28,566 nucleotides of DNA from UMGS172 sp045636945 (GTDB lineage Bacteria > Bacillota > Clostridia > Oscillospirales > Acutalibacteraceae): NCBI GenBank assembly GCA_045636945.1, contig JAZTYO010000038.1, forward strand, positions 1 through 28,566. Direction: 5' to 3'. Below are positions 1 to 8,180 of the stretch, one piece after another. Every line of letters begins with the position of its first letter. Position 1 is the stretch's first letter. The translations under genes were made by a program, and so were the position numbers. The notes below the pieces were generated by a model. It was not told the DNA's origin and made no database searches. It worked only from the letters and a program-made list of their open reading frames with translations.

Positions 1-1893
1 CGAAGGCCGCTGTGTAGCAACTATTAAGTGCATACCTGCGGCACGTGCCTTTTGCGCTATACGGCAGATAGAATCTTCAACCTCGTGAGGAGACGTCATC
101 ATAAGATCAGCCAACTCATCAATTATAATCACTATCTGCGGCATTTTCATAAGATCCTCGCGCCTTTCTGCGAGTTCATTGTAACCGCTTAAGTTCCTGA
201 CGTCATTTTCGGCAAACAGCTTATATCTTTTTTCCATTTCCATTACAGCCCAGCCAAGTGCACCTGCAGCCTTTCTGGGATCGGTAACTACAGGAACTAT
301 AAGATGCGGAATGCCGTTGTAAATGCCAAGCTCAACAACCTTGGGATCAATAAGCAATAGCTTGACCTCCTCAGGCGTTGCTTTAAACAAAATACTCATT
401 ATTATCGAATTAATACATACCGATTTACCCGAGCCTGTAGCACCTGCGATAAGTCCGTGAGGCATCTTGGAAATATCGGCAACCCTCTGCTCACCCGAAA
501 TGTCCTTACCAAGTGCAACCGATAACTTGGATTTAGATGCAGAGAATACCTGAGAATCGATAATTTCTCTGATTTTAACGATACTTGTGTTCTTATTGGG
601 AACTTCGATACCGACAGCAGGCTTATTAGGAATAGGTGCTTCAATTCTAACACCCGAGGTTGCAAGGTTCATAGCGATATCGTTGGCAAGATTAGTAATC
701 TTGCTAATCTTAACACCTGCGGCAGGCTGAAGCTCATAACGAGTTACCGAAGGTCCTCGGCTGATATTAATAATTCTCGATTCGACACCGAAACTGCGAA
801 GTGTATCAACAAGCAATGTAGCAGTCGACTCAAGCTCGGCAGTTATGTTCTTGGTGCTGTCAGGAGTAGGCTCAGAAAGCAAGGATACGGGAGGATATTT
901 ATACTCCTTATTGCCTGTATCAAAGGTAATGGCACTGCCCTCAGGCACCGTAAATTCAATACCTTTAGACTTAGTTTCAGCCTCGGAATTAACCTTATTG
1001 ATAACGTCAGCAACGTTGCCTGCGGGTGTTTCATCGGGCATTTCCTCATCAGCACGTTCAGAAACAGCAGCAACAGTTACATCAATATCAGGCTTTGAAG
1101 CAGCAACCGATTTTACAGATGCCTTCTTAGAGCTTGAACGAATATCAACCGTAGCCTCGTCCTTATCAAGTTCACGGTATTTGGCAATTACATTTTCCTT
1201 GTGTTCCTCTACGGTAAGCTCCTTTTCAGGTTTTTTGGGAGCATCACCGTCAAGCGGAATATCAATGTTTGCTTTATCTCTTTCACGGTCAGACTTAGGC
1301 TCAAAAGCCATTTCGGCAACCTCTTCAATCTTCTTGACGGGCTTACTCACAGCCTTGAACAAAGCGATAAGTGTTGTTCCCGTCATAAGCATAAATGTTG
1401 CGAAAATCAAAAGCAGACAGAATATCCAAGCACCGGGTTTATCAAGTAAAGCAAACAAGGGATATCCAAGCAAAGCACCGAATACACCCGTCGATGCACG
1501 ACCTTTTTCCCAAGCAAGACCGAAGCTTGCTGAATAATTCTCTACTTCGGGAGCAATGCCGATAATATGTACGAATGAAGATACAAGCAAAAGGAAGAAG
1601 GAAAGCTCGACAATCTTTACAAGCACCTTTCCGTGAAGCTTGTCCATTGCAAGATATACGGCGGCAACGCCCATAACTACAGGAATTGAATACCCAAAGA
1701 ATCCGAACAGACCCAACACAAATTTATGTATCGCATTCCATCCGCCCGAACCGGGTATTATTGCCGCAAGAAACAACAGTAAAGCAACAGTGAACACGAG
1801 CACCGAGGCAACCTGCTTTCTAGCAGTAGAATTACCCGAGGATGTCTTCTTCTCCACTGCCTTTTCTTTCTTTTTAAGTTTTTTCTTTGCCAT
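1..1893 (-). CDS. ftsK: DNA translocase FtsK/SpoIIIE, 3' end cut off by the window
   Basis: Membrane-anchored ATPase that pumps chromosomal DNA through the division or sporulation septum. The 631 visible codons begin at an ATG at 1891-1893 with an AAGGAG ribosome binding site 6-7 nt upstream. A lysine-rich N-terminus is followed by about four hydrophobic segments within residues 1-190, then an acidic and polar linker, then the RecA-like motor. The Walker A motif GATGSGKS lies at residues 484-491 (bases 421-444), and a Walker B-like stretch IVIIIDELADLM follows. The reading frame is still open at base 1, so the end of the motor and the DNA-reading gamma domain (perhaps 120-170 residues) are missing. 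It lies 41 nt downstream of tepA in the same direction, an arrangement also known in Bacillus. FtsK and SpoIIIE cannot be told apart from this part alone. Confidence 0.95.
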   Translation of the reverse strand, partial: MAKKKLKKKEKAVEKKTSSGNSTARKQVASVLVFTVALLLFLAAIIPGSGGWNAIHKFVLGLFGFFGYSIPVVMGVAAVYLAMDKLHGKVLVKIVELSFFLLLVSSFVHIIGIAPEVENYSASFGLAWEKGRASTGVFGALLGYPLFALLDKPGAWIFCLLLIFATFMLMTGTTLIALFKAVSKPVKKIEEVAEMAFEPKSDRERDKANIDIPLDGDAPKKPEKELTVEEHKENVIAKYRELDKDEATVDIRSSSKKASVKSVAASKPDIDVTVAAVSERADEEMPDETPAGNVADVINKVNSEAETKSKGIEFTVPEGSAITFDTGNKEYKYPPVSLLSEPTPDSTKNITAELESTATLLVDTLRSFGVESRIINISRGPSVTRYELQPAAGVKISKITNLANDIAMNLATSGVRIEAPIPNKPAVGIEVPNKNTSIVKIREIIDSQVFSASKSKLSVALGKDISGEQRVADISKMPHGLIAGATGSGKSVCINSIIMSILFKATPEEVKLLLIDPKVVELGIYNGIPHLIVPVVTDPRKAAGALGWAVMEMEKRYKLFAENDVRNLSGYNELAERREDLMKMPQIVIIIDELADLMMTSPHEVEDSICRIAQKARAAGMHLIVATQRPS

Positions 1894-1934
1894 TGTTTTT
1901 CTCCTTAAACCTTTTTGTATGTAGCAGGCGTAAA

Positions 1935-2633
1935 TTACGCCTTTTCAATCATTCTGTAAAGCTCGTTAATAACATCAGATAAACTGCCGATACGGTCAAT
2001 AAGTCCGCATTCAACCGCCATTTCTCCGTCAAGCACCGAACCCATATCGGTTGCAAGCTCATCGGTATTGAGCATCAAAGCTTCAAACTTTTCGGGTTTG
2101 ATTTTTGAGTTTTTTACAACAAAATCGGTGATTCGATTTTGCATACGTTCGAAATAGTTTAAAGTTTGTTCAACTCCCAAAACAAGACCTGTTGTTCTGA
2201 CGGGATGCACCGTCATAGTTGCTGACGGAACGATAAACGAGCATTTTGCCGATACTGCCAACGGAACACCGATAGAATGTCCACCGCCAAGCACCAGAGA
2301 TACGGTAGGCTTACTCATACCGCTTATAAGCTCAGCCAAAGCAAGACCTGCCTCAACGTCACCGCCAACGGTATTAAGCACAATCATCATACCCTCGATT
2401 TTGGGGTCTTCCTCTACTGCAATCAACTGCGGTATTACGTGTTCATACTTGGTTGTTTTGGTATCGGACGGCAATACACCGTGGCCCTCAATCTGACCGA
2501 TTACGGTAAGGCAATGAATACAGTGTTTGCCCTTATCAGGAGTTACCGAGCCACTGTTTTCAATCTGTTCCCAAACCGAATTGTTCTCGGTAGATTTTTC
2601 AGAATTGGTATCGTTATTATTTTGTGTCAACAT
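1935..2633 (-). CDS. tepA: ClpP-fold serine protease, TepA family (translocation-enhancing protein)
   Basis: A ClpP/crotonase-fold protein of about 232 residues, of the YmfB/TepA type. A low-complexity Asn/Ser/Glu-rich N-terminus of about 35 residues precedes the protease core. The nucleophile is probably the Ser in GGGHSIG (about residue 120), and the general base the His in TVHPV about 23 residues later. The third member of the triad is less clear, because the position matching the ClpP Asp appears to be Gly. An upstream in-frame TTG at 2634-2636 would add one residue. The ATG at 2631-2633 is preferred because it has GGAGG six nt upstream. The gene is the first of a tepA-ftsK unit. In Bacillus TepA has been linked to protein export and to cleavage of small spore proteins; the substrate here is unknown. 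Confidence 0.85.
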   Translation of the reverse strand: MLTQNNNDTNSEKSTENNSVWEQIENSGSVTPDKGKHCIHCLTVIGQIEGHGVLPSDTKTTKYEHVIPQLIAVEEDPKIEGMMIVLNTVGGDVEAGLALAELISGMSKPTVSLVLGGGHSIGVPLAVSAKCSFIVPSATMTVHPVRTTGLVLGVEQTLNYFERMQNRITDFVVKNSKIKPEKFEALMLNTDELATDMGSVLDGEMAVECGLIDRIGSLSDVINELYRMIEKA

Positions 2634-2697
2634 CAAAATCCTCCAAAAAGTGTTTTGAAGTTATCATTCCACAAAATAGGCATAACTATACACTTTT

Positions 2698-2726
2698 ATA
2701 ATACCACCTATTGTGTCACAATTCAA
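2698..2726 (-). promoter_or_regulatory. Probable sigma-A promoter for tepA-ftsK with a palindrome in its spacer
   Basis: On the minus strand a -35 TTGAAT (2721-2726) and a -10 TATTAT (2698-2703) are separated by 17 bp. A 13-bp palindrome, ATTGTGTCACAAT (2710-2722), fills most of the spacer and could be an operator. The site lies between the end of the upstream gene and the tepA ribosome binding site. No convincing terminator hairpin is visible before it. Confidence 0.5.
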
Positions 2727-2752
2727 GCATTATTTACATTAAAAGAGTAAAT

Positions 2753-3286
2753 TTATGTGGTTGCAGGGTCGCGGAAAATTATACCGTAATATTCGGCTAT
2801 ACTTTCGGCGGCGGAAATTACTAAAGTATATATTTTCTCAACGTTATCGCAGGAATATGCGGTACTTAAAAATCTCACGTTATCAACGATAACAGGAGTG
2901 TATTTTCTCAAAGAATGACCTTCATTTAAAGCATTAACGAAAACAACCTTATCTTTTTCACGTTCTCTTTTATTACGCAATTTTGTAGCTATTCTAAACG
3001 ACGTGCTTGAACCCGAAGTTGAATCGGTATAAATAAAAGAAACATCCGACGAATTGTTTTCACAACACGAGAAAAACGGTACGTATATCAGATTGCTGTT
3101 TGTTTTACCCTGCAAATCATACAAGCGTTCAAGCTTTGTTGGATTGATTGCTTCACAAACAATTCCGTTATATCTAAGCACACCTAAAAGCAACGGAATG
3201 TAAATTTCACTGATTTCATCTAAAATCTCACTTTTAGTGCAAAGCGATGCATCTGAATAGCCCGAAAGAATAAGTACAGATATCAT
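2753..3286 (-). CDS. Unrecognised protein downstream of clpC, possibly a degenerate Amidase_3-like protein
   Basis: A protein of 177 residues. The start is the ATG at 3284-3286, preceded by GGAGGTGG. A longer open frame reaching back into clpC has no comparable signal. I do not recognise the family with confidence. Its pattern resembles N-acetylmuramoyl-L-alanine amidases of the Amidase_3 fold: an opening strand ILSGYSD where the enzymes have a GHGG-type motif, a middle strand LIYVPFFSCCEN where they have a SIHxN-type motif, a segment STSFRIATKLRN, and an ending TPVIVDNVRFLS followed by an Ala-rich helix. The His and Glu zinc ligands of that fold are not at the expected places, so if it is related it is probably not a zinc amidase. 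There is no signal peptide. It is the last gene after ctsR-mcsA-mcsB-clpC, 52 nt beyond the clpC stop. Confidence 0.65.
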   Translation of the reverse strand: MISVLILSGYSDASLCTKSEILDEISEIYIPLLLGVLRYNGIVCEAINPTKLERLYDLQGKTNSNLIYVPFFSCCENNSSDVSFIYTDSTSGSSTSFRIATKLRNKREREKDKVVFVNALNEGHSLRKYTPVIVDNVRFLSTAYSCDNVEKIYTLVISAAESIAEYYGIIFRDPATT

Positions 3287-3287
3287 A

Positions 3288-3320
3288 AAACCACCTCCAT
3301 ACATTGTATGAAGGCGGTTT
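3288..3320 (-). promoter_or_regulatory. RNA hairpin that buries the ribosome binding site of the gene downstream of clpC
   Basis: In the minus-strand RNA the arms at 3306-3320 and 3288-3302 form 15 continuous pairs, including two G-U pairs, around a 3-nt loop. The 3' arm contains the whole GGAGGTGG ribosome binding site. The start codon lies one nt beyond the stem (3284-3286). It could restrain translation and melt with heat, or act as a weak terminator after clpC; only four T residues follow the stem. Confidence 0.6.
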
Positions 3321-3338
3321 CGTGCTTGACATATTAAC

Positions 3339-5798
3339 TCAGTCAACTTTTTCAAACAAAAACAGTTTATCCGAGTATGAGCATTTGATACTGTCACCGT
3401 TTTTGATGCTACCGTCAAGAATCCTTTCGCTCAAAGCATCTTCAATTCTGCTCTGAATCGAACGTCTTAACGGTCTTGCGCCATAGATTGGGTCAAAGCC
3501 TGAATCGGCAATTTCAATGATGGCAGATTGGTCAAATTCGATTGTGATATTAAGGTCTGAAAGACGCTTTTTAAGATTTAGAAGCATCTTTTCAGCAATT
3601 TCACAAATCTCGTCCTTAGTAAGTTTTGAGAACACAATAATATCGTCAACACGGTTCAAAAATTCAGGTCGGAACGCCGATTTAAGCTCATTTAATACCT
3701 TTTCCTTAACGTTGCCTTCATCACTTGCAGTTTCGGTAAAGCCCAATGACTGCTTTTTCTCGGTCAGATGACGTGCGCCGAGGTTTGACGTCATAATTAT
3801 GACGGTGTTTTTGAAGTTTACAGTACGTCCTTGCGAATCGGTCAAACGACCGTCCTCGAGTATCTGTAAAAGGATGTTGAACACATCGGGATGTGCTTTT
3901 TCAATCTCATCGAAAAGGACAACCGAATAAGGTGCACGGCGAATCTTTTCGGTTAATTGTCCGCCTTCTTCAAAGCCAACATATCCGGGAGGTGAGCCGA
4001 TAAGACGGGACACGGTATGCTTTTCCATATACTCCGACATATCAAGACGTACAATAGCATTTTCACTGCCGAACATTGCCTCTGCCAAGGCCTTGCAAAG
4101 CTCAGTTTTACCAACACCTGTAGGTCCTAAGAATATAAACGAACCGATAGGACGTTTAGGGTCTTTTAGTCCAACTCTACCACGTCTGATAGCCTTCGCA
4201 ACAGCGGTTACAGCCTCGGACTGACCAACGATTCTTTCATGCAATACGCCCTCTAATTTCAGCAATCTTTCGCTTTCCTCTTCGGTCAACTGACTTACAG
4301 GAATACCTGTATTGAATGAGATAAGCTCGGCGATATTTTCAGCTGTAACCTCTTCTGAATATGGTACAGAATTGTTTGAATGAGCATTTTTTAAATCATT
4401 CAACTGATGATTCAACTCTCGCACTTTGTCACGAAGCTCTGCTGCTTTTTCAAACTCCTGATTGGATATAGCATCATCCTTGTCTTGCTCTGTTTTCTTG
4501 ATTTCATCTTCTAGCTCTTTAACATCATCAGGTGTTGCCGATGCATTAAGTCTTACCCTTGATGCTGCTTCGTCGATAAGGTCGATTGCCTTGTCGGGCA
4601 AAAATCTGTCGGCAATGTAGCGTGAAGAAAGCTTAACGGCGGCATCAATAGCACCATCGGTGATTTTCACCTTATGGTGAGCCTCATACTTCTCTCTCAA
4701 GCCCTTGAGAATCTCTGCCGCATCCTCCTCGGATGGCTCGCCCACGATAACGGGCTGAAAACGTCGCTCGAGGGCTGCATCCTTTTCGATATTTTTACGG
4801 TATTCGTCAAGGGTGGTTGCACCGATAACCTGTAATTCACCTCTTGCCAACGAGGGTTTCAAGATGTTTGCGGCATCGATTGAGCCATCGGCCGAAGCAC
4901 CTGCGCCAACAATGGTATGAATTTCATCAATAAACAGAATGACATCATCAGCGTTGAGAACCTCGTCGATTGCATTTTTGATACGCTCCTCGAAATCACC
5001 GCGATACTTTGTTCCTGCAACCATTCCCGTAAGGTCAAGTGCAACAAGTCGCTTACCCTTTAAAATTTCGGGTGCATTACCTTCGACTATCTTTAATGCC
5101 AAACCTTCGACAACCGCTGTTTTACCTACACCGGGCTCACCTATGAGGCAGGGATTATTTTTGGTTCTGCGGCAAAGTATCTGAATAACACGGTCTATCT
5201 CCTGTTGACGTCCAATAACAGGGTCGATTTTACCGTCCTTTGCCATTGCGGTAAGGTCACGTCCAAATTTATCAAGCGTGGGTGTTTTAGTGCTTTTCTT
5301 ATCGCCTTTGGGTGATGGTTTGCGCGGACCACTGTCTTTTTTAGGAATATCGGTATCAGAACTTGCTATTTCAACGGCTCTTTCGGTCAAAATTCCGACA
5401 TCGACAGAAAGTTCCTTCAAAAATCTTATAGCGTAATTATCACCCTCACTTAAAACACCAATCAAAAGATGCTCGGTGCCGACATAGGTTCCCATTGTTT
5501 CTCTTGCAGTGGAAACTGCAACCTCAACGACGTGCTTTGCTCTCGGAGTAAGATGCTCGGGTGAAAGCTTAGTCACAGCACCCGTGCCGATATTTGATTT
5601 TATAAGTTCGGTTATCTTTTCTTTATCCACTCCGTTTTCAAAAAGCAACTGAAAAGCTACAGAATCCTCGACCGAACAAAGACCTAAAAGCAGATGCTCA
5701 CTGCCAACGTAGGTGTGACCGAATTCTTCTGCTTTTGCGATAGCTATATTCAATGCGTTATTAGCCTTGGCAGTAAATCCGCCGAAATTGTATTTCAT
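3339..5798 (-). CDS. clpC: ATP-dependent Clp protease ATP-binding subunit ClpC
   Basis: Hexameric AAA+ unfoldase of 819 residues, the family's usual size, which feeds substrates to ClpP. The double Clp N-domain occupies residues 1-145. The first AAA module has Walker A GEPGVGKT (220-227) and Walker B VILFIDE (286-292). A UVR/coiled-coil middle region (about 429-465) sits where adaptors such as McsB bind. The second AAA module has GPTGVGKT (558-565) and VVLFDE (626-631), and a ClpB D2-small domain closes the protein. The ATG start has AAAGGAG about 8-9 nt upstream. It is the fourth gene of ctsR-mcsA-mcsB-clpC, 40 nt after mcsB, so it should be repressed by CtsR. The middle region is the short ClpC type rather than the long ClpB coiled coil. 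Confidence 0.97.
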   Translation of the reverse strand: MKYNFGGFTAKANNALNIAIAKAEEFGHTYVGSEHLLLGLCSVEDSVAFQLLFENGVDKEKITELIKSNIGTGAVTKLSPEHLTPRAKHVVEVAVSTARETMGTYVGTEHLLIGVLSEGDNYAIRFLKELSVDVGILTERAVEIASSDTDIPKKDSGPRKPSPKGDKKSTKTPTLDKFGRDLTAMAKDGKIDPVIGRQQEIDRVIQILCRRTKNNPCLIGEPGVGKTAVVEGLALKIVEGNAPEILKGKRLVALDLTGMVAGTKYRGDFEERIKNAIDEVLNADDVILFIDEIHTIVGAGASADGSIDAANILKPSLARGELQVIGATTLDEYRKNIEKDAALERRFQPVIVGEPSEEDAAEILKGLREKYEAHHKVKITDGAIDAAVKLSSRYIADRFLPDKAIDLIDEAASRVRLNASATPDDVKELEDEIKKTEQDKDDAISNQEFEKAAELRDKVRELNHQLNDLKNAHSNNSVPYSEEVTAENIAELISFNTGIPVSQLTEEESERLLKLEGVLHERIVGQSEAVTAVAKAIRRGRVGLKDPKRPIGSFIFLGPTGVGKTELCKALAEAMFGSENAIVRLDMSEYMEKHTVSRLIGSPPGYVGFEEGGQLTEKIRRAPYSVVLFDEIEKAHPDVFNILLQILEDGRLTDSQGRTVNFKNTVIIMTSNLGARHLTEKKQSLGFTETASDEGNVKEKVLNELKSAFRPEFLNRVDDIIVFSKLTKDEICEIAEKMLLNLKKRLSDLNITIEFDQSAIIEIADSGFDPIYGARPLRRSIQSRIEDALSERILDGSIKNGDSIKCSYSDKLFLFEKVD

Positions 5799-5838
5799 AA
5801 AATTATCTCCTTTCCAAAAGGTAAAAACGAAACTATAA

Positions 5839-6843
5839 TTAAATATTTTTCAGAATATTTCTTATAGATTTTGCCCTGAAAATATCGCGTTCATTCGGTG
5901 AAATCTCACCTTTTATACGCTTTATCATTGCAGGTTGAAGTTCTATAAATATCTTCATAAGACTCAACGTTTCGGGCAAGGTTATAACCCCTGCACGTAA
6001 GCCTGACATAAGCTTAGTTACGTAGGCCATCATCTCGTCGGTATTGAGTCGTCTTGCATACTTTAAAACACCAAAGGTACGGCATACGGAATCGGACAAT
6101 GCTTGCTTATCAACCTTATTCAAAGCATTTTGTTCAATGTCTATTATCTCTGAAATAACATTCTGTAAAGAATCAAGCACCGATGTTTCGGAAACACCCA
6201 GAGTAACCTGATTTGAAAGCTGATAAATGCCCGATTTTGAATCACTGCCTTCACCGTAGAAGCCACGGAAGGTCAAGCCTAATTTTGAGGTAAGCTCGGC
6301 AATTTTGCGTAAATCTCCGTTTGCTTCAAGCATAGGCAAATGAAGCATAACCGATGCCCTCAAGCCCGTTCCAAGATTGGTCGGGCACTCGGTCAAGAAT
6401 CCAAACTTTTCATTAAAAGCGAACTTCAGTTTCTTAGAAATAGCAGTATCTATGCGGTCGCATAAGGCATAGGCTTCCTTTAAAGCTTCACCCGATTTCA
6501 ACACCTGAATTCGGATATGGTCCTCCTCGCCTATCATAATACTTACCGATTCATCGTCAGACAAAAGCAGAATCCTACCATCACGGTTAGCAGCAAATTT
6601 AGGGCTTATGCAATGTCTTTCGACCATTGCGTATGCCTCAAGTTCTCCCAATGAATCCATTTCAATTTCTCGCAGATTTATCCCTAAATCTGCTTGATTT
6701 ATAGCATCGCAAATCATACGGTTGTTCTTGTTGAGTTCAGACAACGACAGTTTAGACGGAAACGGGATTCCGTCAATATTTCGTGCAAGACGGATTCTTG
6801 TACTCAATGCTACACTTTTATTGTTATATTCATACCAAAGCAT
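5839..6843 (-). CDS. mcsB: Protein-arginine kinase McsB
   Basis: Phosphagen-kinase-fold enzyme that phosphorylates arginines on proteins. In the Bacillus model this inactivates CtsR and marks substrates for ClpC-ClpP. At 334 residues it is slightly shorter than the roughly 350-363 usual for the family. Visible family motifs are STRIRLARN near the N-terminus (14-22), the EEDHIR segment at 106-111, and CPTNLGTGLRAS with Cys153, matching the guanidino-kinase active-site segment. The C-terminal RDIFRAKSIR resembles the RDxxRA element of the phospho-arginine-binding domain. The ATG is 3 nt after the mcsA stop, and its GGAGGA ribosome binding site lies inside the last codons of mcsA, implying translational coupling. 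It is third in the ctsR operon. Confidence 0.96.
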   Translation of the reverse strand: MLWYEYNNKSVALSTRIRLARNIDGIPFPSKLSLSELNKNNRMICDAINQADLGINLREIEMDSLGELEAYAMVERHCISPKFAANRDGRILLLSDDESVSIMIGEEDHIRIQVLKSGEALKEAYALCDRIDTAISKKLKFAFNEKFGFLTECPTNLGTGLRASVMLHLPMLEANGDLRKIAELTSKLGLTFRGFYGEGSDSKSGIYQLSNQVTLGVSETSVLDSLQNVISEIIDIEQNALNKVDKQALSDSVCRTFGVLKYARRLNTDEMMAYVTKLMSGLRAGVITLPETLSLMKIFIELQPAMIKRIKGEISPNERDIFRAKSIRNILKNI

Positions 6844-6846
6844 TGC

Positions 6847-7368
6847 TTATTCCTCCATCGCCTTAATTTTATCGCGTATTACAGCCGCTTTTTCGTATTC
6901 TTCCTTTTCAATAGCCTCATTTAATTCACGTCTTAAATCGGCTATTGTAGGCTCTTTGTATTTGCAATCATCTGAAAAATCCTCGTGCTTAATATCTACT
7001 GTATCTTCGATATTTTCAGGCTTTTTGCCTATATGAACGGTGTTTTTATGGATGCGTGCAACTATAGGTGAAAGCTGAGCTTCAAAAACCTTATAGCAAT
7101 TACTGCAACCCACCTTACCTGTGCGCCGAATTTCGTTAAATTCGGCACCGCAACAGTCACATTTCAGTTTGATATTTGACAAATTTGAAGCTTCTGCACC
7201 GTTGTTTAAAAGTGACGATAGCATATTGAAAATATCACCGTCATAAAGGTTTTCTGACTTATACTCAGTTGCACAAGTGTTGCATAAATACATATCTCTT
7301 ACAACACCGTTTCGGACATAATGAATATGCGAGGTAGCATTATTTTGTTTACATTTCTGGCAAAGCAT
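6847..7368 (-). CDS. mcsA: McsA, zinc-binding activator of McsB
   Basis: A protein of 173 residues that activates the arginine kinase McsB and links the ClpC system to thiol and metal stress. Four CxxC pairs are visible: C3/C6 and C29/C32 form the first zinc knuckle, C70/C73 and C88/C91 the second. A C-terminal UVR motif (about 142-173, LRRELNEAIEKEEYEKAA) is the same adaptor module found in ClpC and UvrB. The start ATG has GGAAGTGAC a few nt upstream. It lies 12 nt after ctsR and 3 nt before mcsB, the classical order of the operon. Confidence 0.96.
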   Translation of the reverse strand: MLCQKCKQNNATSHIHYVRNGVVRDMYLCNTCATEYKSENLYDGDIFNMLSSLLNNGAEASNLSNIKLKCDCCGAEFNEIRRTGKVGCSNCYKVFEAQLSPIVARIHKNTVHIGKKPENIEDTVDIKHEDFSDDCKYKEPTIADLRRELNEAIEKEEYEKAAVIRDKIKAMEE

Positions 7369-7380
7369 TTTGTCACTTCC

Positions 7381-7830
7381 TTAAATTTGGGATAAAAGCA
7401 TCTGTTTTAATGCGGCAGCACGGACAGAGTCACGCAATATCACGGGAATCTCACGCATTACAGGAATAGAAATGGCTGAGTACATCAACTTAACAGTGTT
7501 TTTGCTCAAAATTCCTGCATTACAGCAGTTCTCAAGCACCACTCGTGCTGTTGCATCGTCAATATTCTCGCCTATTGAATTCACAAGATGCATCAACGCT
7601 GATTTTCCGTCAAGACGTACTCTTGTAATTCTAATATAGCCACCCCCACCGCGACGACTTTCAACAATATATCCGTGTTCGGGGATAAACCTTGAAGATA
7701 AAACATAATTAATCTGACTCGGAACGCATCCGATACGCGATGCAAACTCGTTTCTTTGAATTTCGGCAATTCCATCCGATTCATCCAATATGCGGTTAAT
7801 TTCGGATGCTATATAATCACTTAATCTCAT
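7381..7830 (-). CDS. ctsR: CtsR, transcriptional repressor of class III heat-shock genes
   Basis: A dimeric winged-helix repressor of 149 residues. An N-terminal helix-turn-helix spans about residues 1-60. The glycine-rich wing RRGGGGYIRI, which acts as the temperature sensor and DNA-contacting wing in CtsR, follows. A helical C-terminal dimerisation domain ends the protein. The start chosen is the ATG at 7828-7830 with AGAGG about 8 nt upstream. A longer open frame to about 7890 would run into the promoter and operator and has no ribosome binding site. It is the first gene of ctsR-mcsA-mcsB-clpC and is very likely autoregulated by the operator at 7875-7891. Confidence 0.96.
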   Translation of the reverse strand: MRLSDYIASEINRILDESDGIAEIQRNEFASRIGCVPSQINYVLSSRFIPEHGYIVESRRGGGGYIRITRVRLDGKSALMHLVNSIGENIDDATARVVLENCCNAGILSKNTVKLMYSAISIPVMREIPVILRDSVRAAALKQMLLSQI

Positions 7831-7861
7831 ATTTTTACCTCTTTCCTTGTCTTTTGAGCAT

Positions 7862-7890
7862 ATTATAACACAAAAGTCAAAGAAAGTCAA
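7862..7890 (-). promoter_or_regulatory. Sigma-A promoter of the ctsR operon
   Basis: Read on the minus strand, a -35 TTGACT (7885-7890) and a perfect -10 TATAAT (7862-7867) are exactly 17 bp apart. The ctsR ATG follows about 31 nt downstream of the -10 box. The CtsR operator covers the -35 box and part of the spacer, so bound CtsR would block RNA polymerase. Confidence 0.85.
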
Positions 7891-7891
7891 A
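7875..7891 (+). promoter_or_regulatory. CtsR operator, exact match to consensus
   Basis: The plus strand reads AGTCAAA-GAA-AGTCAAA, a direct heptamer repeat matching the CtsR consensus RGTCAAA-NAN-RGTCAAA at every defined position. It overlaps the -35 element of the ctsR promoter, as expected for autorepression relieved by heat and by the McsB/ClpC system. Confidence 0.9.
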
Positions 7892-7983
7892 GTCTAATTT
7901 TAAAATTCACAAATTATTTACATTCACACAATTTACAGTTTTCTCATAGTATGGCTTAGAAGACACGAAAGGAGGACCTCTTA

Positions 7984-8103
7984 ATGTGTAACGGTTTCGG
8001 TTCCGGTAACTGCTGCTGGATCATCATTCTTCTCATCATCGTTTTCTGCTGCTGCGGTGGCAACGATAACGGATGCGGATGCAACAACAACGGTTGCTGC
8101 TAA
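7984..8103 (+). CDS. Cysteine-rich 39-residue membrane micropeptide
   Basis: This small gene is supported by GGAGG at 7970-7974, an ATG start, a TAA stop and a strong terminator 13 nt after the stop. The peptide has 10 cysteines in 39 residues. A Gly/Asn-rich N-terminus with C2, C10 and C11 leads into one hydrophobic helix (about residues 12-24) ending in a CCC triplet. A Gly/Asn/Cys-rich tail with C31, C33, C38 and C39 follows. I know of no assigned function for such peptides. The shape recalls tiny YjcZ-like sporulation or membrane peptides, though those are not Cys-rich like this. It is transcribed divergently from ctsR; a weak promoter candidate is TTCACA (7923-7928) with TAGTAT (7947-7952). 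Confidence 0.75.
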   Translation: MCNGFGSGNCCWIIILLIIVFCCCGGNDNGCGCNNNGCC

Positions 8104-8116
8104 TTCCCCTTTTCAC

Positions 8117-8144
8117 ACGGCTGACCAAACGGTCAGCCGTTTTT
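8117..8144 (+). terminator. Intrinsic terminator of the Cys-rich micropeptide gene
   Basis: Perfect 10-bp stem ACGGCTGACC / GGTCAGCCGT with a 4-nt loop, followed by a T run, 13 nt after the stop codon. It separates the micropeptide from alr. Confidence 0.9.
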
Positions 8145-8180
8145 CTTTGCAAGATTTTTACAGTTTGCAAGAAGTTTATA

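Noticed and set aside
845..1537. Plus-strand open frame (230 codons) opposite ftsK
   Set aside because: Antisense of the ftsK linker and motor; Ser-rich translation and no start signals.
1926..1942. Palindrome AGGCGTAA-A-TTACGCCT across the tepA stop codon, considered as terminator
   Set aside because: No T run follows on the minus strand and the loop would be too small unless several stem pairs open; ftsK follows closely and is probably co-transcribed.
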